Below are positions 27,521-36,901 of a DNA stretch of 64,000 nt, in pieces. The position numbers were made by a program, and so were the translations under genes. The DNA is taken from assembly GCA_027078365.1 (NCBI GenBank), contig JALWYQ010000039.1, positions 41,002 to 105,001 of the forward strand. The letters run 5' to 3'. This stretch comes from Phycisphaerae bacterium (GTDB lineage Bacteria; Planctomycetota; Phycisphaerae; Sedimentisphaerales; Sedimentisphaeraceae). Each line of letters begins with the position of its first letter. Positions within the stretch are counted from its first letter, which is position 1. Under the pieces are notes generated by a model. That model was given only the letters and a program-made list of their open reading frames with translations, was not told the DNA's origin and searched no databases.

Positions 27521-27961
27521 CTAGCAATTCGTTGGGCTAAGTGTTAAGCGATAAGCGTTTGTTTCTCTAGGCTCAAAGCCTAGTTTCCTATAAAGCTCGT
27601 TGGCGTGAATACGTGAGGGGCTAGAAGTAAGGCTTATATATTCAGCACCAATCTCACTCGCAAGAGCAATAGCCTTCTCGCACAACAACCTTCCAATCCC
27701 TCGACCACGATAATCTGCGCTCACCACAACATCCTCAATCAATGCACGTCTGCCTATAGGAGTTACCAGAATAACCAAACTAAGCGAACCGCAGTAAACG
27801 CCTCCAGTCTGCGCCATAAGCAAATGAGAATTCTGTGAGGCAATAATCTCACAGAGTGTATCTCTTGATATTGGCTGCGCAGAAGGATTTAACTCAGGTA
27901 AAAGAGAGTTCATTGCTTCCAAGAGAGCATCAGAATAGGTTATAATTACTTCAACATTCAT
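27521..27961 (-). CDS. GNAT-family N-acetyltransferase
   Basis: A 146-residue protein with the GNAT fold. Motif A, which binds acetyl-CoA, reads IEDVVVSADYRGRGIGRLL, and the C-terminal pattern is SSPSRIHANELYRKLGFEPR with a final strand TNAYRLTLS. The substrate cannot be told from the sequence; small-molecule amines or protein N-termini are typical. No tight operon partner is evident: panC is 79 bases downstream and a long gap lies upstream. Confidence 0.85.
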   Translation of the reverse strand: MNVEVIITYSDALLEAMNSLLPELNPSAQPISRDTLCEIIASQNSHLLMAQTGGVYCGSLSLVILVTPIGRRALIEDVVVSADYRGRGIGRLLCEKAIALASEIGAEYISLTSSPSRIHANELYRKLGFEPRETNAYRLTLSPTNC

Positions 27962-28414
27962 ATTTAGAGTTTACCCCATTTGAATCTAAGTTTCATGGTT
28001 CAACTCCAATAAAGTTGGTTAAAATTCATAAATCATAGTAGCCACCATGCAACCTTCCATAAGATAAGCAACTTATTCACAAGAACTTATAAGATCAAAG
28101 GAGTTACAATGTCCAGCCTCAGTATAGCAATATACTTGCCGTTTATGCGAGTAAAATCTGTCGAACAAAATATTCGTTACAAAAAGCCTGATTCGGCTCT
28201 GATCAAGCTCAAAACAGGCCTTCTATATGAGCCTCTCTAACATGAGTGTAATACTGAACTACGGTACATACACAGGAACATCGTCGCCATATCTGTGACC
28301 TTAACATGACTAGATCTCAGACCTGGAAGGAATTTAGGATAAAAGAAAATTGATCGCTCCCTCCTAACCCACTAATATAAATCTGCTATATATAATGGCC
28401 TTCTTGGCAATAAA
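27962..28414. other. Gap between phoU and the acetyltransferase gene
   Basis: This 453-base gap has no assigned gene apart from the weak 43-codon reading frame at 28109-28240. I see no tRNA and no convincing terminator for phoU. The sequence may be decayed coding DNA. Confidence 0.4.
28109..28240 (+). CDS. Possible small gene (43 aa), weak support
   Basis: A short frame MSSLSIAIYLPFMRVKSVEQ... ends at TAA 28240. In its favour, AAAGGAG (28097-28103) lies at good spacing before ATG 28109. Against it, there is no recognisable family, the frame is short, and the surrounding sequence looks non-coding. It could be a remnant of a mobile element like those at 37.8 and 49 kb. Confidence 0.25.
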   Translation: MSSLSIAIYLPFMRVKSVEQNIRYKKPDSALIKLKTGLLYEPL

Positions 28415-29080
28415 TTATCTATAATCTTCAGTCTTGTGTCTAATAATTTCGCCTTCAACCATGTAAATTACATCTTCTGCAATATTGGTGGTATGATCAG
28501 CTATTCTTTCTAGATGACGAGAAGCAGAAAGTAAATGGATTAAAGTTGAGATTTGTTCTGGGTTTTTAACAATAGCGTCTTGGACTTTCAAGTATGTCTG
28601 GCGATTCATCTGATCAACTACATCATCACTTATACATACTTTATGAGCAAGTTCAGCATCATGGTTAATAAGAGCATCCAAGCTTTCTTTTAACATTTCC
28701 TGAGCAACTTGGGCCATGCTAAGTAGATCACTTGAAATATTGACTTTTGCATGATTCGCAAGAAAAGATGCCCTCTCGGCAACATTAACTGCCAAATCGC
28801 CGATACGTTCAAGGTCATTGTTAATCTTTAAAACTGCAACAATAAAACGTAGGTCGATGGCAACTGGTTGGTATAGAGCGAGAATCTTCAGACAGTCTTC
28901 TTCAACTTCAACTTCTGTATTGTCGATTTCAATGTCGTTATCTATGACTTTTTGGGCAAGAACAGCATCTTGCTGTTCAATTGATAAAGCAGCATCCCTG
29001 ACACAAGTTTCAACTCTTGCTCCCAGAGCTAATAATTTCTTTTTTAGATTTTCAACTTCTCTTTGTAGATGTCTTGCCAT
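28415..29080 (-). CDS. phoU: Phosphate transport system regulator PhoU
   Basis: A 221-residue, all-helical protein with the duplicated PhoU domain. The metal-binding-type motifs appear once in each half: NNDLERIGDLAVNVAER (first) and SRHLERIADHTTNIAEDV (second). PhoU links PstSCAB activity to PhoR signalling. ATG 29080 (MARHLQREVENLK) is preferred over the upstream in-frame TTG at 29098, because AAAGGAAA lies just before it. It is the last gene of the pst cluster, the usual place for phoU. Confidence 0.95.
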   Translation of the reverse strand: MARHLQREVENLKKKLLALGARVETCVRDAALSIEQQDAVLAQKVIDNDIEIDNTEVEVEEDCLKILALYQPVAIDLRFIVAVLKINNDLERIGDLAVNVAERASFLANHAKVNISSDLLSMAQVAQEMLKESLDALINHDAELAHKVCISDDVVDQMNRQTYLKVQDAIVKNPEQISTLIHLLSASRHLERIADHTTNIAEDVIYMVEGEIIRHKTEDYR

Positions 29081-29169
29081 CTTAATTTTCCTTTTCAATA
29101 TTTGTTGCCATAGGAATTAGCATTCACCGTGCTGGCTTTTTCATTCTTTTGTATTTGTGCTTACTAATT

Positions 29170-30030
29170 TCATCCAAATCTTCCTGTAACATAATCCTCA
29201 GTTTGTTTTTTGCCGGGGTTGCGGAATATATTTGCGGTTGAGTCGTATTCTATCAGTTCACCTAAGCAGAAAAAAGCTGTCCTTTCACTAATTCGTGCAG
29301 CTTGCTGCATATTATGTGTGACAATGACAATTGTATAATCAGCTTGCAGTTTACCTATCAGGTCTTCAATCTTTCCTGTTGCGATAGGATCAAGTGCAGA
29401 ACATGGCTCATCCATAAGCAATGTGTTAGGCTTTGTCGCCAGTGCTCGTGCGATGCATAGCCTTTGCTGTTGACCGCCGGATAACGCCAATGCGGACTTT
29501 TTTAAATCGTTTTTCACTTCTTCCCAGAGAGCGGCAGCCTTAAGACTTTCTTCAACAATTTGCTGTAATTTAGAACGACTCTTTATGCCCTGCAACTTCG
29601 GGCCGTAAGCAATATTGTCAAATATACTTTTAGGAAAAGGGTTGGGCTTCTGAAAAACCATGCCAACCTGCTGACGTAGATTTACCAGATTAGTGTTTTT
29701 ATCATATACGTTATGACTATTTACCAAGAGCTTACCTTTAGAACTTGTATTAGGAATAAGATCGTTGATCCTGTTGATACTGCGCAAGAAGGTGCTTTTA
29801 CCGCAACCGCTTGGCCCAATTATTGCTGTTACGCTGCAAGGATAAATTTCCATAGATATATCCTTAACACCTGCTTTGGATCCGTAATAAAAACTGAAAT
29901 TTTCAGCTTTAACAACAGGACATTGACAGTCTGTCTCTGATTTTGATGGAGAATTCTTTTTTTCACTCAAACTTACTATAGAATCAATGTGGTCATATTT
30001 TGTCTGATCTTTGATTGTCGATGTTGGCAT
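29170..30030 (-). CDS. pstB: Phosphate ABC transporter ATP-binding protein PstB
   Basis: A 286-residue ATPase. A hydrophilic leader of about 38 residues, absent from E. coli PstB, precedes the domain ([20 protein letters not shown]). Walker A is GPSGCGKST, the PstB-typical RINDLIPN follows, and the Q-loop region is [20 protein letters not shown]. The signature is [16 protein letters not shown], with Walker [13 protein letters not shown]. It powers high-affinity phosphate uptake through PstCA, from which it is separated by 42 bases. Confidence 0.96.
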   Translation of the reverse strand: MPTSTIKDQTKYDHIDSIVSLSEKKNSPSKSETDCQCPVVKAENFSFYYGSKAGVKDISMEIYPCSVTAIIGPSGCGKSTFLRSINRINDLIPNTSSKGKLLVNSHNVYDKNTNLVNLRQQVGMVFQKPNPFPKSIFDNIAYGPKLQGIKSRSKLQQIVEESLKAAALWEEVKNDLKKSALALSGGQQQRLCIARALATKPNTLLMDEPCSALDPIATGKIEDLIGKLQADYTIVIVTHNMQQAARISERTAFFCLGELIEYDSTANIFRNPGKKQTEDYVTGRFG

Positions 30031-30072
30031 ATTTTTTTCCTTTTTACATCTTGTGGTTTTTTCTCGTGTTAA

Positions 30073-31698
30073 TCAATGTCCCTTAAGCCTTCTGAATATT
30101 TTTGCCCGAAAGAAGATGGCTATAGCGTTAAGGCAAATAATAAGCAGTACAAGTGTTACAACCATTCCATATTGATTGTGTGGAACCAGCATACCAATTT
30201 TATCACCTACGGCGATATCGTAACTACCGTAAGACAAAGTCCTTGTTTGAGAGAATAACGACTTTGGTACCGAGCCGAATGCACAAGCTCCCGTGAATAA
30301 AATTGGGGCAGTCTCACCCGCAACTCGGCTAAGGCTCAATATGACACCTGTCAGTATTCCTGGTAAAGCAGCGGGCAATGTCACTTTGACAAATGTTCTA
30401 AATTGACTTGCTCCAAGCCCAAGAGAAGCTTCTTTATAAGTTTTTGGAACCGAACGAATTGCCTCTTCACTAGCTCTAATCATCACTGGTAAAGTTAGCA
30501 CAGCCAAAGTAAGAGAAGCTGCTAAAATGCATGGCTTGGAAGGACCACCGAAAAAAGGAATAAAAACCAAAACAAAGAAAGCCAGACCAAACAATCCAAA
30601 AACTATACTTGGGACACCGGCAAGAGTGTTTATACACATCCGGATTATTCTTAGAACCATGTTCTCCGATGCACACTCAACAAGATAAGCCGCAGATATC
30701 ACTCCGAGTGGAAAAACAAAGACCATTGCCAGCACCGTCAAGATTAGAGTGCCTAATATTTCCGGTCCAACACCACCAAAGTAATGGCCGCTTGTGCTAT
30801 CATCGATAAAGTATTGCCAATAGAAAGTAAAACGCGGAATTGTAATCTTATCAAAATTTTCTTCGATATAGGGGAAAAGATCTTCAAGTTCCGTACCAGC
30901 AAACTGGGTAGATCGACAAATTTTCTCTTCGATCATTGGCTTGCCAGAACTTTGTTGGACCCATTGGCGTTTCCATATGATCTTACCTAAAAGCTCATTT
31001 GCAAGATCAAGCCTAGTTGCCCCATACCTATCCATTATCATTGCCGGAAGAGGCTCATTAGATCGTGGCCCTAAAAGTTGCTTGACAAGAGACTCCACTT
31101 CTTCAAGTGCCTGCGCGTATTGTTGTCGTTTGGAAAGATCAAAATTCTTTATAGTCTTTCTATATTCATCAGCCAACGCAAAGAACTCAACCGCTTTAGT
31201 ATTAGCAATTCGCTCATCGCCTTTAAACTTGTTTATATTATCTATAATTTGCAGAATTTCGGCTTTATTTAAACTCCTAAAGGCTTTCTCCATATCCCTG
31301 CGGATACCTCTAGCAAATTTTCGCCTGCGACTTAATTCATCACCTTTAATTCCATTATACTGAAGCTCTTTGCTAAACTGCCTGTATATCTTTTTAACTC
31401 TGTCAGTGTAGTAATCTGTGTTAATACCTTTTTTAAACGCATCAATCTTATGATAGATAAAATCCCGATAGACTTCTGATTGAGATATTTCATCGTCAAT
31501 TTCTGTTTTATCACCTCGGCGATGTAGATCAAGTTGCATCTTGCGAAATTCGACTGTTGACTTAAAAAATACTGCTGACGAACCTCGCCAGATCATTGGA
31601 CCAAGTACCGCAATTAATATAACTATCATAAGAGCAACACTTGCTGCTGTTACCACAGTAAAAATCTTGTTGAGAATGTGCCGTGTATTATATTTCAT
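30073..31698 (-). CDS. pstA: Phosphate ABC transporter permease PstA with large N-terminal insertion
   Basis: 541 residues from ATG 31698, almost twice the usual ~290. After the first membrane helix (about residues 12-37) comes a hydrophilic, helical domain of about 265 residues. It includes KIYRQFSKELQYNGIKGDEL and the helical stretch LNKAEILQIIDNINKF. A standard PstA permease follows (GPEILGTLILTVLAMVFVFP, then EEAIRSVPKTYKEASLGLGA). The frame is open upstream to a GTG at 31746, but the ATG one base past the pstC stop has GGGGAAAA before it. The insertion probably lies in the periplasm if topology follows the family. Confidence 0.92.
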   Translation of the reverse strand: MKYNTRHILNKIFTVVTAASVALMIVILIAVLGPMIWRGSSAVFFKSTVEFRKMQLDLHRRGDKTEIDDEISQSEVYRDFIYHKIDAFKKGINTDYYTDRVKKIYRQFSKELQYNGIKGDELSRRRKFARGIRRDMEKAFRSLNKAEILQIIDNINKFKGDERIANTKAVEFFALADEYRKTIKNFDLSKRQQYAQALEEVESLVKQLLGPRSNEPLPAMIMDRYGATRLDLANELLGKIIWKRQWVQQSSGKPMIEEKICRSTQFAGTELEDLFPYIEENFDKITIPRFTFYWQYFIDDSTSGHYFGGVGPEILGTLILTVLAMVFVFPLGVISAAYLVECASENMVLRIIRMCINTLAGVPSIVFGLFGLAFFVLVFIPFFGGPSKPCILAASLTLAVLTLPVMIRASEEAIRSVPKTYKEASLGLGASQFRTFVKVTLPAALPGILTGVILSLSRVAGETAPILFTGACAFGSVPKSLFSQTRTLSYGSYDIAVGDKIGMLVPHNQYGMVVTLVLLIICLNAIAIFFRAKIFRRLKGH

Positions 31699-31699
31699 C

Positions 31700-32677
31700 T
31701 TATATTTTCCCCAATTTCTTTTTAGCTGAAACAAGGAAGTATTCACTAATAATATTGAGTGCGAAAATCAAAACTAACAGCAGAACTCCTGTCGCGAAAA
31801 GTGAATAATAGTGATCAGAACCCTTGACCGTTTCTCCCATTTCACCTGCAATTGAAGCTGTCATTGTTCTAACTGACTGAGATAGATCCCACCATGGAGT
31901 TGGAATTTGAGCAGCATTACCAGAAGCCATCCAGACAACCATCGTTTCGCCAATAGCCCTCATCATTCCTAGAATAACAGCAGCTATTATACCGCTGTGA
32001 GCCGTAGGCAAGACAACTTTAAATATGGTTTCAAATCGAGTAGCTCCAAGACCATAAGATGCTTCTCTCAATTCCCTACCTACAGTTGATATTGAGTCCT
32101 CCGCAACGCTAATAATTGTAGGTAGAGCCATGATGGAAAGAACGATCGAAGCGTTTAGAGCATTTGTACCAGTCGTGAAACCGAATTTATTCTGTAGCCA
32201 CGGAGCTAAAACCAAAACAGCAAAAAAACCATAAGCGACTGATGGTATAGCTGCCAGTATTTCAATGACAGGTTTAACGAGTTCTCTGATTCTAAATGAA
32301 ACAATATCACTTAGAAAGACCGCTGCAAGTATCCCTACAGGAACCGCAAATATCAATGAAGCAACCGTTACATATGCCGAGCCAACTATCATTGATAATG
32401 CACCAAACTTAGGCGTATCGGCTTCAGGGTACCATTGTTTACTTGTCAAAAATTCGACCATATCGTGCTCTTTTAGAAATGGCATAGATTCACGAATGAC
32501 AAAAAAGAAAATCAAAAAAACTGCAATAACAGAGCTAGATGTTATCAGAAGCAGCAGCAGGCGCCCTAAGTGATGAAGCAAGAACCCCGTTAAGTCTTCT
32601 AAGGGGGTAAGGACCAGTGACAGGCCACTTGGATCTGCCACTGGTTCTGTTTCTCTGTTTGTAATTGTATTTTCCAT
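31700..32677 (-). CDS. pstC: Phosphate ABC transporter permease PstC
   Basis: A 325-residue permease with a first membrane helix near residue 45, then FFVIRESMPFLKEHDMVEFL and WYPEADTPKFGALSMIVGS, typical PstC segments. The permease core contains EILAAIPSVAYGFFAVLVLA and the EAA loop REASYGLGATRFETIFKVVL. It partners PstA, whose start lies one base after its stop, and pstS is 12 bases upstream. No large insertion, unlike PstA. Confidence 0.95.
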   Translation of the reverse strand: MENTITNRETEPVADPSGLSLVLTPLEDLTGFLLHHLGRLLLLLITSSSVIAVFLIFFFVIRESMPFLKEHDMVEFLTSKQWYPEADTPKFGALSMIVGSAYVTVASLIFAVPVGILAAVFLSDIVSFRIRELVKPVIEILAAIPSVAYGFFAVLVLAPWLQNKFGFTTGTNALNASIVLSIMALPTIISVAEDSISTVGRELREASYGLGATRFETIFKVVLPTAHSGIIAAVILGMMRAIGETMVVWMASGNAAQIPTPWWDLSQSVRTMTASIAGEMGETVKGSDHYYSLFATGVLLLVLIFALNIISEYFLVSAKKKLGKI

Positions 32678-32689
32678 TTAAAGCCTTTT

Positions 32690-33520
32690 TTAGTAATTGG
32701 TTACCGGAACAAACCCTTTTGCCTCGACAATTTCCTGCCCCATCTCGCTTAAGTAAAAGCTGCAGAACTTGTGAGTCATTGAACCAAGTTTTGGGTATCC
32801 ATTTGTAAACATAAACAATGGCCTTGCAAGAGGAAAAGTACCTGACGCAATAGTCTCTCTAGATGGCATTACACCGTCAAGCTTAAGAGCCTTAACATTT
32901 GCATCTAGAAATCCTATACCGATATAACCAATTGCACCTTTTGTAGTTTTTACTCTTGCGTGAGCCTGAGGGTTAGAGTTGACATATTCCACTGTTTTTA
33001 CCATTTCCTTTTTCTTCATAAGAAGCTTATGGAAAGTTTCATAGGTGCCTGACGATGTGTCCCTGCTGATAATAACAATCTTAAGGTCAGCGCCTCCAAC
33101 TTGCTTCCAGTTGGTTATTTTACCCATGTAAATATCGCGGACTTGATCAGACGTCAGCTCTTTAACAGGATTGGAAGGATGAACAACCACACAGACACCA
33201 TCCATCGCTACCACGTGTGGTACAGGAAATATACCTTTTGAGACAGCATTCTTAAATTCCTTATCCTTCATGAATCGGCTCATAATAGCAATATCACACC
33301 GGCCATCTAATAAAGCTGCTGCCCCATCGCCGCTGCCAGTCTTCTTGATAGTTATGTCAAGATTTGGATATTTATTGTTGAACGTTTCAGCAAATGCATC
33401 TGCTATCGGTCCAACAGTCGTTGAGCCAACTATTTGTAAAGTCTGTTTTTCAGCAGCGATTGCTCCAGTAGCTAAAACCAAAATTAGCATTATTAAGCCA
33501 CATACGATAATTCTTTTCAT
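32690..33520 (-). CDS. pstS: Periplasmic phosphate-binding protein PstS
   Basis: 276 residues with a signal peptide (MKRIIVCGLIMLILVLATGA, cleaved near AIA-AE). Phosphate-binding motifs are IVGSTTVGPIADAF, KKTGSGDGAAALLDGRCDIA and, later, SRDTSSGTYETFHKL, with the end KGFVPVTN. AAGGAG precedes the ATG. A four-unit Pho-box array lies 55-93 bases upstream, so phosphate-starvation induction is expected. Not a lipoprotein, because no lipobox is present. Confidence 0.96.
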   Translation of the reverse strand: MKRIIVCGLIMLILVLATGAIAAEKQTLQIVGSTTVGPIADAFAETFNNKYPNLDITIKKTGSGDGAAALLDGRCDIAIMSRFMKDKEFKNAVSKGIFPVPHVVAMDGVCVVVHPSNPVKELTSDQVRDIYMGKITNWKQVGGADLKIVIISRDTSSGTYETFHKLLMKKKEMVKTVEYVNSNPQAHARVKTTKGAIGYIGIGFLDANVKALKLDGVMPSRETIASGTFPLARPLFMFTNGYPKLGSMTHKFCSFYLSEMGQEIVEAKGFVPVTNY

Positions 33521-33574
33521 TTTTTTAAACTCCTTATTTTGTTCAATTTAATTTATTTCAATTTACGCTCTCAT

Positions 33575-33613
33575 TGTTAGTTTTTTATTAGAGCTATGTT
33601 AGACTTTGATTAA
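33575..33613 (-). promoter_or_regulatory. Candidate Pho box array upstream of pstS
   Basis: On the plus strand TGTTAG, TATTAG, TGTTAG and GATTAA start at 33575, 33586, 33597 and 33608, exactly 11 bp apart. In the direction of transcription this reads TTAATC-N5-CTAACA-N5-CTAATA-N5-CTAACA. The period and hexamer resemble PhoB/PhoP boxes. Confidence 0.7.
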
Positions 33614-33618
33614 CATTG

Positions 33619-34893
33619 CTAGAATTTGTAAACTAAGTCGGCTTGAAACATCCTAAAGTCATCTTTTGTACTACTGACATTTTTTTCGTTCATAAAGTAG
33701 TGAAGACCTGCCTGCACATTCTTTGCTAACTGATACTTGAAGCCAAATACATGACCTTTACCGTCCGTGCCACCACCTATGAAATCAGAATCACAAAGCC
33801 CACCTACAACAGCATCTTTATCAACTTCTCTGTAGTTGTAAGAAAGTTCCCATGAGCCGGGCTTCTTAGCTTTGTTATACTTTGCCCCGACAAGCCAAGC
33901 GGTATCTTCAGAATTGCTCGCTGCGATGTTGTTTACATACGAACCGTAAATAGCCGCAGGCCTATCTCCTATTGCAAAACCATACTCAGCAAAACCCACG
34001 AAAATATCATAATCATTATCATAAAGACCTCCGGTCTGGCTGTTGCCCTTGGCGCTTATACCACTTAATCCCTTACCCTGTATATTGCCGAAATCGTAAT
34101 AGCTAAGACCTCCAATAATGTGATTACCGTCAGAGAAATCATGCCTTAGCAACCCCTGAACACCAAAAATGCTGGTATCGGCATCTGTGCTTCTCTCACT
34201 CAGCCAGAATGCCCCGCCAGTTAATTTCGCACTGGTTGAATTACTAATCTCCCATTTATAGGTTACTGCGCCACCTTCAGGGCTTAAATCGCCATCGAAA
34301 ATCAGTTGATTCTTGCCGACTTTATAAAACGGGTTTCCCATTTTACCCAATAGGATATTTAACCCTGACTTCCAGGTGGGATGATAATTGACATAGGCTT
34401 GGTCTAACCAGATTTCATGGCTACTGAAAGAATCTCCGCTAGAGCCAAGTGTCTGATTGGTTGATGTTGGTGAGTCGCTACTGCCTGAGGCAAGTCTGAA
34501 AGTTGCATCCCATTCATCGTTAATCTTGGCTTTCAATTTCAATCTTGCTCTGATGCGATTTCTATCTCTCTTTGTTGCTTTTGTATCATCGTCGATTGAT
34601 TCGTATCTGTATCGAAAATCTCCGCCCCATTTTATATTTTGAGCCCATTTCAAACTATCAGGCACGCTACTAAATTGCTTTTCCTCTACTGCCTTTGAAA
34701 TCTCCTCTTGTATTTCTTGATTTTGTTTTGTCTGTTCTGTCTCGATTTTCTCCAACCTTTGTTGCATCTGCTCTAACAGCTTAACTTGCTGAGCCATTTG
34801 CTGTTTGAGTTCTGCAGTCTCGTTTGCCTTGGCAACAGGAGCTTGCACTGCAAATAGTAAACAAATAATCAATGACGCAATCCATTTTTTCAT
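33619..34893 (-). CDS. Outer-membrane porin, Pho-regulated by context
   Basis: 424 residues. A signal peptide (ending VAKA near residue 23) is followed by a coiled-coil segment (LKQQMAQQVKLLEQMQQRLE, about residues 28-75). A beta-rich barrel with alternating hydrophobic strands follows and ends in aromatic FQADLVYKF, the C-terminal signal for Bam insertion. The coil-plus-barrel layout matches trimeric putative porins. Placed between phoR and pstS with its own Pho box array, it is probably a phosphate- or anion-selective channel induced by starvation. Selectivity is inferred from context only. Confidence 0.85.
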   Translation of the reverse strand: MKKWIASLIICLLFAVQAPVAKANETAELKQQMAQQVKLLEQMQQRLEKIETEQTKQNQEIQEEISKAVEEKQFSSVPDSLKWAQNIKWGGDFRYRYESIDDDTKATKRDRNRIRARLKLKAKINDEWDATFRLASGSSDSPTSTNQTLGSSGDSFSSHEIWLDQAYVNYHPTWKSGLNILLGKMGNPFYKVGKNQLIFDGDLSPEGGAVTYKWEISNSTSAKLTGGAFWLSERSTDADTSIFGVQGLLRHDFSDGNHIIGGLSYYDFGNIQGKGLSGISAKGNSQTGGLYDNDYDIFVGFAEYGFAIGDRPAAIYGSYVNNIAASNSEDTAWLVGAKYNKAKKPGSWELSYNYREVDKDAVVGGLCDSDFIGGGTDGKGHVFGFKYQLAKNVQAGLHYFMNEKNVSSTKDDFRMFQADLVYKF

Positions 34894-34980
34894 TTTTGTA
34901 CCTTTCTTAAAAAGCAGTCTTTTGAAAGTATCTCAAGCCGACCCTGAGATTTCTTTCTGACAAGAAAGGTAACTTCGCAG

Positions 34981-35019
34981 TATTAAGAAAAAATAAGATT
35001 GGTGTTAGGATCTCATTAA
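34981..35019 (-). promoter_or_regulatory. Candidate Pho box array upstream of the porin gene
   Basis: TATTAA, AATAAG, TGTTAG and CATTAA start at 34981, 34992, 35003 and 35014, an 11-bp period, 88-126 bases before the porin start. It is weaker than the other two arrays (second unit poor), but spacing and strand are the same. Confidence 0.55.
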
Positions 35020-35062
35020 AAACCAGAAAAGCTAAATATGCGTTCCAGCTTAATTTATTGTA

Positions 35063-36835
35063 CTAATCAATAGGTAAGTGTATGGTAAATGTACTTCCAT
35101 TACCGATAGAGCTTTCAACTTCTACATATCCATCATGAACCTGTGCTATATGCTTTACTATCGACAGCCCAAGACCTGTACCCCCAAGTTTACGGCTACG
35201 CCCTTTGTCAACCACATAGAACCTCTCAAAGATGCGGTTGAGATGCTTTGCGGTTATGCCGCAACCATTATCCGCTACTTTAATAAGAACCTCATCTCGC
35301 AATGCTTGGGCAATGACTTGTATGTTATTTTTGCTCTGACTGTACTTAACAGCGTTATCGACAAGATTAAGTATTGCCTGTTCTATGAGAGGAGAATTGA
35401 TTTTGGCTCTCACCTCTTCATCGCAAAATAAATCAATCTTTATGCGTTTTTGCTCTGCTCTAACTTTAGCAAGTTCAATAGCCGAAACAAGCGTAGGCTT
35501 TAGGCTTGTCGTTTCAAAAGAGAGCATTATTTTTTTGCCATTCTCCTCTAAGCGTGAAAGACTCAAAAGGTCTTCGATTATTGCGGTAAGTCTATCAGAA
35601 TGTTTCACAATAATTTTTAAGAACCGCTGAGCTTGCTCGGGTTCGTTTATAGCTCCTTCCAGCAACGTTTCTGCAAATCCCTTGATAGAGGTAATAGGGG
35701 TCTTAAGCTCATGTGACACATTTGCAACAAAATCACGTCTTATTTCTTCTAGTTGATAGGTGCTGGTAATATCGTGTAAAACAAACACCGCACCGGTATT
35801 TTCACCTTTGTCATTAGTCAATGACGAACCATGCAATTGTAGAAAGCAGCCCCCCTCATTTATTGCAAAACATTTAGTCTCTTCTGTTTGCGTATTCTCG
35901 AGAGTACTTTTAACATATTGCTGGAGCTTAGGATTACGGATAGTTTCTTCAATATTTAAGCCATTTATCTTTTCTTTATCGATACAGAGTAATCTTGCAG
36001 CTGCTTCATTGATACTCACGATGTGCCCAGACGAATCAACTGCCAGAACACCTTCAACCATACTTGAAAGAATTGCCCGTATATGGCTTCGTTCTTCTGT
36101 TATTGTCTTAATCCTTGAATCAAGCTCTAGAGACATTTCATTCAAGGCTTTTGCTAATTCCGCCAGTTCAACCACATTTGGTATCGACAACCTCATATCG
36201 AGTTTACCCGATGCAAAATACCTTGCACCTTCGGTCATCTGTTCTACAGGACGGCTTATTTTTTTAGATATAGCCAAGCTTATAATCGCCGCGCAGATCG
36301 CAATAATCACTCCAGCTAAGAAAAGCTTTTTGTAAATACTATTAAGTGCTTCATCAATTGCCGTTACTGGCACAGACGTTCGAATAACCCCTATAACTTT
36401 ACCGTCTTGTTTTAGAGGTATTGCGAGATACATCATTTTCTTGCCAAGAGTATCACTAAATCGCAGTGATTTGCCAATCCCTTTATCTACTGCGCCCTGA
36501 AACTCTGGTCTATCAGCATGATTTTTCATACGCTCAGGTAGTTCATCAGAATCTGCGATTACTTCACCATAAGGCAAAATTATCGTAATTCTCGTATCGC
36601 TTGCTTGGCCGATATATTTACATAAATCATCGATCTCTTTAAATTTTCGATTCGCAAGATTGTCAGATATCTGTCTCTCAATTAAAATAGCTCTAGATTC
36701 GAGATCTTCATCGACTTGGTTAAGATGAAAATTACGTAATGAATGTGACCCATACCACGCCAAAGTCGCCACTGAAATAAAAATTATCAGCAGAAAGTAT
36801 GGGTAAATTTGCCATAGCAATCGTTTTTTTAACAT
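35063..36835 (-). CDS. phoR: Phosphate regulon sensor histidine kinase PhoR
   Basis: 590 residues. Membrane helices lie at about 8-28 and 170-190 and bracket a periplasmic sensor region. HAMP follows (about 190-245), then a PAS domain (HIRAILSSMVEGVLAVDSSG) and HisKA with phospho-acceptor His375 in ANVSHELKTPITSIKGF. The ATPase has N-box EQAILNLVDNAVKYS, G1 KVADNGCGI and G2 GGTGLGLSIVKHIA. The full periplasmic domain makes it resemble Gram-positive PhoR more than E. coli PhoR. It is 66 bases downstream of phoB. Confidence 0.94.
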   Translation of the reverse strand: MLKKRLLWQIYPYFLLIIFISVATLAWYGSHSLRNFHLNQVDEDLESRAILIERQISDNLANRKFKEIDDLCKYIGQASDTRITIILPYGEVIADSDELPERMKNHADRPEFQGAVDKGIGKSLRFSDTLGKKMMYLAIPLKQDGKVIGVIRTSVPVTAIDEALNSIYKKLFLAGVIIAICAAIISLAISKKISRPVEQMTEGARYFASGKLDMRLSIPNVVELAELAKALNEMSLELDSRIKTITEERSHIRAILSSMVEGVLAVDSSGHIVSINEAAARLLCIDKEKINGLNIEETIRNPKLQQYVKSTLENTQTEETKCFAINEGGCFLQLHGSSLTNDKGENTGAVFVLHDITSTYQLEEIRRDFVANVSHELKTPITSIKGFAETLLEGAINEPEQAQRFLKIIVKHSDRLTAIIEDLLSLSRLEENGKKIMLSFETTSLKPTLVSAIELAKVRAEQKRIKIDLFCDEEVRAKINSPLIEQAILNLVDNAVKYSQSKNNIQVIAQALRDEVLIKVADNGCGITAKHLNRIFERFYVVDKGRSRKLGGTGLGLSIVKHIAQVHDGYVEVESSIGNGSTFTIHLPID

Positions 36836-36901
36836 TGATTATATTGCTCCGTTTTTTAATATTCTGGACAGCTCTAATAATTGTTGCAATGAATCTCCAT
36901 C

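Noticed and set aside
27962..28414. tRNA or other RNA gene in the phoU/acetyltransferase gap
   Set aside because: No cloverleaf, no CCA-like end and no long stems were found.
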